Shown here piece after piece: positions 1 to 5,094 of a DNA stretch of 8,084 nucleotides. The notes beneath the pieces are model-generated. The model was not told the origin of the DNA. It saw nothing but the letters and a program-made list of their open reading frames with translations, and searched no databases. Numbering within the stretch: the first letter of the stretch is position 1; the number at the start of each line of letters is the position of its first letter. The stretch is from positions 1 through 8,084 of the forward strand of contig JANXDV010000050.1 in assembly GCA_025058955.1 (NCBI GenBank), given 5' to 3'. This DNA is from Archaeoglobaceae archaeon. Its GTDB lineage: Archaea; Halobacteriota; Archaeoglobi; Archaeoglobales; Archaeoglobaceae. The position numbers and the translations under genes were made by a program.

Positions 1-203
1 AGAACCCTAAAGCATTCTTTCCAGACAAGATATAGACTCTTTAGATACTCGTGCAAGCTTTGTCCATAACCAATCTGCCCTTCAACACCGTAATCCTTTA
101 TGTGCCAATAAGGAGGAGAAGTGACGACGAGATCTACACTTTGGTCTCCAACTTCAACCATTTTTCTGCTATCGCCTATGATCACCTTTGCAAACAATGA
201 CAC
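1..203 (-). CDS. DNA methyltransferase, beta-class-like (N-terminal part, cut by window edge)
   Basis: Reading the minus strand gives about 67 codons that run off base 1 with no stop. The protein begins ...AKVIIGDSRKM, then SVDLVVTSPPYWHIKDYG and a VEGQIGYGQS stretch. TSPPY is the catalytic motif IV of amino-methyltransferases. Its place near the N-terminus, after a GDS strand, is typical of the beta class, and the SPPY form is commoner in N4-cytosine enzymes, though N6-adenine cannot be excluded. The SAM-binding FxGxG motif should lie in the missing C-terminal part. I chose GTG at 203 because it keeps the strand before GDSR and lies about 26 bases from a TATA-like tract. GTG at 185 is an alternative. 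The next in-frame Met would delete GDSR. No restriction gene is visible. Target sequence cannot be read from this fragment. Confidence 0.85.
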   Translation of the reverse strand, partial: MSLFAKVIIGDSRKMVEVGDQSVDLVVTSPPYWHIKDYGVEGQIGYGQSLHEYLKSLYLVWKECFRV

Positions 204-222
204 TAAAAATGTCTCATAGAGA

Positions 223-235
223 GAAAATAAAATTT
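223..235 (-). promoter_or_regulatory. TATA-like tract upstream of the methyltransferase
   Basis: On the minus strand this reads AAATTTTATTTTC. Its centre lies about 26 bases before the GTG at 203, the usual spacing between an archaeal TATA box and the transcription start. This would make the message nearly leaderless. Assigned by composition and spacing only. Confidence 0.35.
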
Positions 236-236
236 G

Positions 237-250
237 CTACTTAGAAGTAG
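237..250. repeat. Short inverted repeat in the divergent intergenic region
   Basis: CTACTT-AG-AAGTAG is a perfect inverted repeat with 6-base arms. It lies between the divergent methyltransferase and HD-domain genes, just upstream of the TATA-like tract of the former. It could be a regulator site or chance; nothing else identifies it. Confidence 0.4.
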
Positions 251-277
251 AAAATTTTCCTTTGAGAATCCAATAAA

Positions 278-293
278 GATCTCTTTTGAGATC
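278..293. repeat. Inverted repeat overlapping the first possible start of the HD gene
   Basis: GATCTC-TTTT-GAGATC has perfect 6-base arms and a 4-base loop. The TTG at 286-288 lies across the loop and second arm. If transcribed it could form a small hairpin over that start codon, which is one reason to doubt TTG and consider GTG at 316. Confidence 0.45.
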
Positions 294-867
294 AAAAAAT
301 AAACTGAATTCGAAGGTGATCGAGCATAGATATTTTAAACTTAAACCAACTGCTCCTGTGGCACATGGATATGAGCATGTGCAGAGGGTTATGAAACTTG
401 CAAAGTTCATTGCAGAGAGAGAAGGAGCAAATTTAGAAGTTGTTTTGAAAGCGGTGGAGCTACACGATTTAGCAAGAGATAAGGAGAATCATGCTCTCGA
501 ATCCGCAAAGCTGGCAAGAAAAATTCTTAGAGAAAAGGGTTATAGCAATGATTTCATCGAAGCGGTTGCTCATGCAATTGAAGCTCATTCTTACTCTGCA
601 AAAATAGAGCCAAGAACGCTTGAAGCCAAGGTTTTAAGCGATGCGGATAAGCTTGATGCAATTGGCGCAATTGGGGTTGCAAGAGCTTTCATGGTTGCTG
701 GAGAAAAGGGAAGAAGCATTGAGGAAACGCTTAAACACTTTGAAGAGAAACTTCTTAAGCTTAAAGACTTACTTTACACAGAAACTGCGAAGAAATTGGC
801 TGAAAAACGTCATGAGTTTCTAAAACAATTTTATGAGGAGATCAAAAGAGAACTCAGGTTAGAGTAA
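286..867 (+). CDS. HD-domain metal-dependent phosphohydrolase of unknown substrate
   Basis: The protein is 193 residues long if it starts at TTG 286. It shows the ordered HD-superfamily metal ligands: His31 in HGYEHV, His60-Asp61 in ELHDLA, and Asp121 in the SDADKLDAIGA segment. Extra histidines in the HAIEAHS stretch (96, 101) may complete a second metal site. The C-terminal third is a charged helical region ending in RLE. This resembles the archaeal and bacterial YedJ-like HD hydrolases of about 180-220 residues, whose natural substrates are not settled. Neither TTG 286 nor GTG 316 has a Shine-Dalgarno. A stop at 274-276 rules out a longer form, and GTG 316 gives a 183-residue protein that keeps every motif. 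The gene is followed by a separate promoter, so it may be transcribed alone. Confidence 0.85.
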   Translation: MRSKNKLNSKVIEHRYFKLKPTAPVAHGYEHVQRVMKLAKFIAEREGANLEVVLKAVELHDLARDKENHALESAKLARKILREKGYSNDFIEAVAHAIEAHSYSAKIEPRTLEAKVLSDADKLDAIGAIGVARAFMVAGEKGRSIEETLKHFEEKLLKLKDLLYTETAKKLAEKRHEFLKQFYEEIKRELRLE

Positions 868-875
868 AAAGAATT

Positions 876-887
876 AAAACTTTATAC
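876..887 (+). promoter_or_regulatory. TATA box for the acyP-hisF operon
   Basis: AAAACTTTATAC, preceded by purine-rich GAATT as a possible BRE, lies in the 41-base gap after the HD gene. Its TTTATA core is about 25 bases before ATG 909, which predicts a leaderless or almost leaderless transcript. The absence of a Shine-Dalgarno before 909 fits. Confidence 0.55.
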
Positions 888-908
888 TCTCAACAAGATT
901 TTTGTTTG

Positions 909-1178
909 ATGAGGGCAGTGGAGATCTATGTAAGCGGTGTGGTTCAGGGAGTAGGCTTTCGATACTTTACAGCGAGAATAGCAAAAGAACTTGGAATAAA
1001 AGGTTTTGTAAAAAATTTATCAGATGGTAGAGTCTATATTTATGCTGTCGGAGAAGAAAGGGCTTTGGAGAAGTTTATCTCCAACATTCGTCATGGACCA
1101 CCCCTTGCAGTGGTCAGGGATTTGGAGATCAGAAACGCAGAAATTAAAGAAGTTGAGAGGTTTGAGGTGAAAAGATAA
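909..1178 (+). CDS. acyP: Acylphosphatase
   Basis: This 89-residue protein is the normal size for the family, a single ferredoxin-like alpha/beta domain that hydrolyses acyl phosphates in the cytoplasm. Both family signatures are intact. VSGVVQGVGFR (residues 8-18) forms the phosphate-binding loop and supplies catalytic Arg18. GFVKNLSDGRV (32-42) supplies catalytic Asn36. ATG 909 is preferred over the adjoining TTG 906 because it is a standard codon and fits a leaderless start from the TATA box near 881. The stop codon shares one base with the hisF start (TAATG), so the two genes are translationally linked. A role in the same pathway as hisF is not established. The physiological substrate of prokaryotic acylphosphatases is generally unclear. 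Confidence 0.95.
   Translation: MRAVEIYVSGVVQGVGFRYFTARIAKELGIKGFVKNLSDGRVYIYAVGEERALEKFISNIRHGPPLAVVRDLEIRNAEIKEVERFEVKR
1164..1170 (+). promoter_or_regulatory. Ribosome binding site for hisF
   Basis: GAGGTGA lies 7 bases before ATG 1178 and matches the complement of the archaeal 16S 3' tail (AGGAGGTGATCC). It sits inside the end of acyP and fixes the hisF start. Confidence 0.75.
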
Positions 1179-1996
1179 TGCTTGCAAAGAGAATAATTCC
1201 GTGTTTGGATGTTACTTATAGAAATGGAAAGGCAATGGTTGTTAAAGGTGTAGAATTTCTGAATTTAAGAGATGCTGGTGACCCAGTAGAGCTTGCAAAG
1301 AGATATGATTCTGAAGGAGCGGATGAACTTGTTTTTCTTGACATCACCGCTTCACCAGAAGGTAGAAAAACGATGGTTGAAATAGTTGAGAGAACCGCAG
1401 AGCATGTATTCATTCCATTCACGGTTGGAGGAGGTATTAGAAGTGTAGAAGACATAAATGCGATCTTGTCCGCTGGAGCGGATAAAGTTTCCATAAACAC
1501 TTCCGCTGTTAAAGATCCTCAATTCGTTCGAAAAGCTTCGCAGATCTTTGGTAGTCAGTGCATTGTCGTTGCAATTGACTGCAAGCGAAATTTCGATCTG
1601 AGTAAAGGAAAAAACATTTTAGAACTTGAAGACGGTAGAAAAGCATGGTATGAAGTTTACATCTATGGAGGAAGGCAGGCTACTGGTATAGATGCACTTT
1701 GGTGGGCTAAAAAAGTTGAGGAACTTGGTGCGGGAGAGATCTTGCTAACTTCAATGGATCGTGATGGAACAAGAGATGGCTACGACATTCCGATCACAAG
1801 AGCGATGAGCGAGGAAGTTAGCATACCGATCATAGCTTCAGGTGGAGCGGGAAAGCTTGAGCATTTTTATGAGGGGTTTGTTGAAGGAAAAGCGGACGCA
1901 TGCTTGGCTGCGGGCATATTCCACTATAAAGAGATCACGATCGCACAGGTTAAGGAGTTTCTCAATGCGAGAGGGGTGAAAGTTAGATGGAAATAA
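1178..1996 (+). CDS. hisF: Imidazole glycerol phosphate synthase, cyclase subunit HisF
   Basis: This TIM-barrel enzyme has 272 residues, typical of archaeal HisF. With ammonia from the HisH glutaminase it converts PRFAR to imidazole glycerol phosphate and AICAR in histidine biosynthesis. The sequence opens MLAKRIIPCLDV with catalytic Asp11. The second catalytic aspartate is in TSMDRDGTRDGYD (Asp196, corresponding to Asp176 of the Thermotoga enzyme). Phosphate-binding loops are visible as VGGGIRS (83-89) and ASGGAG (220-225). VAIDCK (132-137) is the expected mid-barrel strand. No hisH or other his gene lies in the window, so the pathway is dispersed. The gene overlaps acyP by one base and the next gene by ten. 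Confidence 0.97.
   Translation: MLAKRIIPCLDVTYRNGKAMVVKGVEFLNLRDAGDPVELAKRYDSEGADELVFLDITASPEGRKTMVEIVERTAEHVFIPFTVGGGIRSVEDINAILSAGADKVSINTSAVKDPQFVRKASQIFGSQCIVVAIDCKRNFDLSKGKNILELEDGRKAWYEVYIYGGRQATGIDALWWAKKVEELGAGEILLTSMDRDGTRDGYDIPITRAMSEEVSIPIIASGGAGKLEHFYEGFVEGKADACLAAGIFHYKEITIAQVKEFLNARGVKVRWK
1971..1979 (+). promoter_or_regulatory. Ribosome binding site for the MazG-like gene
   Basis: GAGGGGTGA within the last codons of hisF is 7 bases before ATG 1987. It supports a start inside hisF rather than a later codon. Confidence 0.65.
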
Positions 1997-2271
1997 GCGA
2001 ATTTCAGAGGATGATCGGAGAGATCTACTTACTTCGAGATCGAGAAAGAGGGGTTGAGAAAACAATGTTGTGGATCGTAGAAGAAATTGGAGAACTTGCT
2101 GAGGCTGTTAGAAAAGGGAATAATATTGGGGAAGAAATTGCAGATGTATTCGCGTGGCTTGTAAGTCTGGCAAATCTTTGCGGTGTAGATTTGGAGAAGG
2201 AAAGTCTTAAAAAGTATCCCAACTTTTGCTCACGCTGTGGGAAAAAGCCTTGTGAGTGTGATCAATTATGA
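1987..2271 (+). CDS. MazG-like nucleotide pyrophosphohydrolase with C-terminal cysteine motif
   Basis: This 94-residue, mostly helical protein carries the MazG/dUTPase-like all-alpha NTP-PPase signature. Glu32, Glu33 and Glu36 lie in VEEIGELAEA, and Glu50 and Asp53 in EEIADVFAWL. These residues bind the magnesium that cleaves a nucleoside triphosphate to monophosphate plus pyrophosphate. After the helical domain comes YPNFCSRCGKKPCECDQL. Cys81, Cys84, Cys89 and Cys91 form a CxxC-x4-CxC pattern suited to binding one zinc or another metal. The substrate cannot be read from the sequence: house-cleaning of non-canonical nucleotides is the usual role, and a HisE-like step is a speculative alternative given the hisF overlap. 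It shares 10 bases with hisF and an ATGA overlap with the next gene. Confidence 0.88.
   Translation: MEISEFQRMIGEIYLLRDRERGVEKTMLWIVEEIGELAEAVRKGNNIGEEIADVFAWLVSLANLCGVDLEKESLKKYPNFCSRCGKKPCECDQL
2258..2263 (+). promoter_or_regulatory. Candidate ribosome binding site for nicotinate phosphoribosyltransferase
   Basis: GTGATC matches the 3' half of the archaeal Shine-Dalgarno complement (AGGAGGTGATCC) and ends 4 bases before ATG 2268. With the ATGA overlap, reinitiation after the upstream stop is also likely. Confidence 0.4.
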
Positions 2272-3422
2272 AGTTTGCAATAGCCAAGGAAGATGACATA
2301 AAGGCGGGATTTGTGACGGATAAATACTTCATCTGGACAGAAAAAGTCTTGAAAGCAAAAAATCTAAATCCAAAAGTTGTGATGGAGGTTACAACGTCTG
2401 AATGGGGGATCTTCGCTGGTTTAAATGATGCGCTCGCCCTTCTCGAAGGACTACCAGTAGAAGTATATGCAATGCCAGAGGGGAGCATTTTTTTCCCGCA
2501 TGAACCTGTTTTAACAGTTGTAGGAAAATATCTGGATTTTGCTAAATTCGAAACCGCTTTACTTGGATTTCTCTGTCATGCAAGCGGAATTGCGACTCAA
2601 GCTTTTAAATTCAAGTTCGCTGCGGGAGATAAGAAGATCCTATCATTTGGAACTCGGAGAGCACATCCAGCGATCTCTGCAATGATAGAAAGATCCGCAT
2701 TTATCGGCGGAGTAGATGGGGTTAGCAACTTCATCGCTGAGAAGTATTTTGGCTTTGAAAGCATTGGAACAATGCCACATGCTTTGATCATATGCTTCGG
2801 CGATCAAATTTCCGCTTGGAGAGCTTTTGATGAGGTTGTTGATGAAAAAGTGCCGAGGACTATGCTCATAGATACATACTTTGATGAAAAAACTGAAGCC
2901 ATAATGGCTATCGAAAACGTTCGTAGAGTTGATGCGGTTCGTCTCGATACGCCTTCTTCAAGAAAGGGTAATTTCAGAAAGATCGTAGAAGAGGTGAGAT
3001 GGGAGTTAAACATTCGCGGGAGAAAAGATGTAAAGATCGTTCTGAGTGGTGGGCTGAAATTATCTGATGTGCTCAGCTTAAGAGATGTTGCAGACGCATT
3101 TGGCGTAGGGACTTCAATTAGCGCAGCGAAGCCCATAGACTTTGCAATGGATATCGTTGAAAAGGAGGGAGTTTTCTGTGCAAAAAGGGGAAAGAGAAGT
3201 GGTATGAAGCAGGTTTACAGAGACTGGAATAAGCTTGAGGACGAAATGAGACTATTTAATGACGAAAAGCCAAAAGACAAGGAACCCATGCTCAGAAAGG
3301 TTATGGAGAATGGAAAGATCTTAGAAAAGCCTGATCTGGTGAGAGCAAGAGAGCTTGCATTAAAACAAATGGATTTGATAAGAAAATTAGGAAGAGAGAA
3401 AGAATTTCTCGAAGATCAGTAG
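2268..3422 (+). CDS. pncB: Nicotinate phosphoribosyltransferase
   Basis: The 384-residue enzyme condenses nicotinate with PRPP to nicotinate mononucleotide, usually with ATP hydrolysis, in NAD salvage. Family motifs appear in order. SFGTRRAHP (126-134) and GTMPHALI (167-174), whose His171 matches the histidine phosphorylated in this family, come first. AVRLDTPSSRKG (223-234) follows, then the phosphate-binding LSGGL (259-263) and FGVGTSIS (278-285) at the barrel end. The length suits the short archaeal form. The C-terminal 80 residues are charged and helical with only Cys304 present. They therefore lack the four-cysteine zinc-knuckle-like domain I recall from the Thermoplasma enzyme. The start overlaps the MazG-like stop by four bases. 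The 3' end overlaps pycA on the other strand by seven bases. Quinolinate phosphoribosyltransferase is a more distant relative and fits less well. Confidence 0.93.
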   Translation: MKFAIAKEDDIKAGFVTDKYFIWTEKVLKAKNLNPKVVMEVTTSEWGIFAGLNDALALLEGLPVEVYAMPEGSIFFPHEPVLTVVGKYLDFAKFETALLGFLCHASGIATQAFKFKFAAGDKKILSFGTRRAHPAISAMIERSAFIGGVDGVSNFIAEKYFGFESIGTMPHALIICFGDQISAWRAFDEVVDEKVPRTMLIDTYFDEKTEAIMAIENVRRVDAVRLDTPSSRKGNFRKIVEEVRWELNIRGRKDVKIVLSGGLKLSDVLSLRDVADAFGVGTSISAAKPIDFAMDIVEKEGVFCAKRGKRSGMKQVYRDWNKLEDEMRLFNDEKPKDKEPMLRKVMENGKILEKPDLVRARELALKQMDLIRKLGREKEFLEDQ

Positions 3423-4912
3423 AGCTGGGAAACGACTTTCCAGATCTTTTCATCATTTCCATTTCCCTTTGCTTCCGCTTGTCTAACACTGAAGATCTCA
3501 GTTTGCTCTGTTTCTCTAAAGATCTCGTCAAGCTTCTCCTTGATCTTCTTAGAAATTGAGACGAATTCTTTCACCTTCTCGATAATTCCTCTTTCCTCAA
3601 CGAACTTCGTGTGAATGTTTCCCTTTGCAAATTCTTCATCGTAGAAAACTGCAAGGTGGAATGGAATGTTCGTTTCCACACCTTCGATTATGTATTCATA
3701 CAACGCTCTACGCATTCTCGCAATTGCCTCTTCTCTATTCTCTCCAAAGGCAACGAGCTTTGAGATCATCGAATCATATTCCTCTGGGATCCTATAACCC
3801 TGATGAATTCCGCTGTCCACTCTTATCCCAACTCCTCCAGGACTACGATAGTGCAAAATTTTGCCCGTAGTCGGATAGAAATTGATCGGGTCTTCCGCAT
3901 TGACTCTGCACTCGAAAGCGTGTCCTCTTGGCTTGATGTCTTCCTGTTCGTATCTTAACTCTTCTCCTGAGGCTAAGAGGATTTGATTCTTCACAATATC
4001 GATTCCTGTAACAACTTCTGTGATCGTGTGCTCTACTTGTAGCCTTGAGTTTATTTCGAGGAAGTATACTTTCCCATTTTCATATAGAAATTCGAAGGTG
4101 CCAGCGTTGGTGTATCCTATACTTTTAGCACCTTTAACCGCTAAGGAACAGATCTTCTCCCGCATCTCTCTATCCAACCCAGGAGAAGGAGTCTCTTCTA
4201 TGAGTTTTTGATGCCTTCTCTGTATACTACATTCTCTTTCATATAGATGGATCACATTTCCATACTCATCTCCAAGGATCTGAACTTCTATATGCCTCGG
4301 CTTTGAGAGGTATTTTTCAATGTATACCGCGGGATCCCTGAAATAGCTCTCTCCAAGTTTTTTAGATCTATGAAAAGCCTCTTCAAGTTCTTCCGGCTTT
4401 CTTGCAACGGATATTCCTATTCCCCCTCCACCACCTGAAGCCTTTACCGCTACAGGATATCCGACTTTTTCCGCAAATTTCAAAGCTTCATCTACGCTTT
4501 TTAGCTCTGAAGAGCCGGGAATAACTGGTAAGCCTGCCTCAAGCATCTTTTCTCTTGCCATGATCTTAGATCCGGCAATTCTCATAACCTCTGGAGAGGG
4601 TCCAATGAAATCTATCCCTTCTTCTATGCATCTCTCTGTGAATTCCGCATTTTCTGCAAGAAATCCATAGCCAGGATGAATCGCTTCAGCTTTTGCCTTT
4701 TTAGCAACTTCTATAATTCGATCAATGTTCAAATAGCTGTGCTTTGCCTCCGCTTTGCCGATATAGTATGCTTCATCAGCATAAACTCGATGAAATGCTC
4801 TGCGATCTGCGGAGCTATAAACCGCTACGCTCTTTATCCCCAACTCTCTACATGCTCTCATCACTCTTATTGCAACTTCTCCTCTGTTAGCCACGAGAAT
4901 TTTTTTGAACAT
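3416..4912 (-). CDS. pycA: Pyruvate carboxylase subunit A (biotin carboxylase)
   Basis: The 498-residue protein is an ATP-grasp biotin carboxylase that carboxylates biotin on a partner subunit, using ATP and bicarbonate. The N-terminal domain begins MFKKILVANRGEVAIRV and includes HPGYGFLAEN (79-88). The glycine-rich ATP lid is KASGGGGGIGIS (157-168). IGIS replaces the RGM of bacterial AccC, as I recall for archaeal PycA. Catalytic residues are Lys236 in RRHQKLIEE and Arg290 and Glu294 in EINSRLQVEHT. After about residue 450 comes a Lys/Glu-rich helical tail with no biotin attachment motif. Carrier and carboxyltransferase (PycB) must therefore be encoded elsewhere. Length matches archaeal PycA. 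An acetyl- or propionyl-CoA carboxylase subunit is the main alternative, because the A subunit alone does not decide the substrate. It is divergent from leuA, and a TATA-like box upstream suggests an almost leaderless message. Confidence 0.9.
   Translation of the reverse strand: MFKKILVANRGEVAIRVMRACRELGIKSVAVYSSADRRAFHRVYADEAYYIGKAEAKHSYLNIDRIIEVAKKAKAEAIHPGYGFLAENAEFTERCIEEGIDFIGPSPEVMRIAGSKIMAREKMLEAGLPVIPGSSELKSVDEALKFAEKVGYPVAVKASGGGGGIGISVARKPEELEEAFHRSKKLGESYFRDPAVYIEKYLSKPRHIEVQILGDEYGNVIHLYERECSIQRRHQKLIEETPSPGLDREMREKICSLAVKGAKSIGYTNAGTFEFLYENGKVYFLEINSRLQVEHTITEVVTGIDIVKNQILLASGEELRYEQEDIKPRGHAFECRVNAEDPINFYPTTGKILHYRSPGGVGIRVDSGIHQGYRIPEEYDSMISKLVAFGENREEAIARMRRALYEYIIEGVETNIPFHLAVFYDEEFAKGNIHTKFVEERGIIEKVKEFVSISKKIKEKLDEIFRETEQTEIFSVRQAEAKGNGNDEKIWKVVSQLY
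3445..3480 (+). terminator. Candidate T-rich terminator for the upstream plus-strand operon
   Basis: About 23 bases after the nicotinate phosphoribosyltransferase stop, the plus strand becomes strongly pyrimidine-rich with T runs of 3-4, as archaeal termination prefers. It lies inside pycA on the opposite strand. The tract also encodes purine-rich pycA codons, so this could be incidental. Confidence 0.25.
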
Positions 4913-4935
4913 CCAATTCTCAGAAAGAGAGAAGA

Positions 4936-4950
4936 TTTTTAAATTTTTCT
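4936..4950 (-). promoter_or_regulatory. TATA box for pycA
   Basis: The minus strand reads AAAAATTTAAAAATC here, centred about 29 bases before ATG 4912. There is no Shine-Dalgarno between them, so a leader of a few bases or none is expected. The tract falls within an inverted repeat TTTTTAA-N7-TTAAAAA (4936-4956), which may be simple A/T richness or an operator. Confidence 0.5.
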
Positions 4951-4997
4951 TAAAAAATGGGCAAAAAAATACAGAATTCGCTAAACTTCAGCTTCTT

Positions 4998-5007
4998 AAT
5001 ACGTATT
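4998..5007. repeat. Palindrome in the pycA-leuA control region
   Basis: AATACGTATT is a perfect 10-base palindrome. It sits between the two divergent promoters, about 85 bases from pycA and 34 bases upstream of the leuA TATA box. This is a plausible site for a dimeric regulator, but no known motif was recognised. Confidence 0.35.
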
Positions 5008-5040
5008 TTCTTTGTATTTCTCTCAAAAAATTCTATAAGG

Positions 5041-5053
5041 TTTATTAATTTAA
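5041..5053 (+). promoter_or_regulatory. TATA box for leuA-dapF
   Basis: TTTATTAATTTAA, preceded by CTATAAGG, is a good archaeal TATA-like element. It predicts a transcription start near 5070 and a leader of about 25 bases to ATG 5095. The leader has no clear Shine-Dalgarno, only AAGAAGAAACG. A weaker AT-rich stretch near 5065-5072 would instead give a leaderless start. Confidence 0.5.
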
Positions 5054-5094
5054 CAACCGAAAACGATTTACATCATCCCCTCCAAGAAGAAACG

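Noticed and set aside
180..321. AAGGTGATC found at both the methyltransferase (180-188, minus) and HD gene (313-321, plus) starts, as paired strong Shine-Dalgarno sites
   Set aside because: In both cases it encodes Lys-Val-Ile inside the reading frame, and no suitable start codon follows at proper spacing without losing conserved residues.
641..823. Second plus-strand frame within the HD-domain gene
   Set aside because: It is a frame-shifted shadow of the HD protein and shows no motif of its own.
1216..1500. Minus-strand open frame inside hisF, and similar antisense frames in nicotinate phosphoribosyltransferase, leuA and the TIP49-like gene
   Set aside because: They lie wholly under well-supported genes and encode Ser/Phe/Pro-rich, low-complexity products expected from the complement of purine-rich coding strands.
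3416..3590. Biotin carrier domain at the C-terminus of PycA
   Set aside because: The tail has no AMKM-type biotin attachment site and is too short for a carrier domain.
4957..5094. In-frame 46-residue N-terminal extension of leuA from ATG 4957
   Set aside because: It is A/T-rich, resembles no LeuA N-terminus and crosses the palindrome and TATA box. The conserved protein starts right at ATG 5095.
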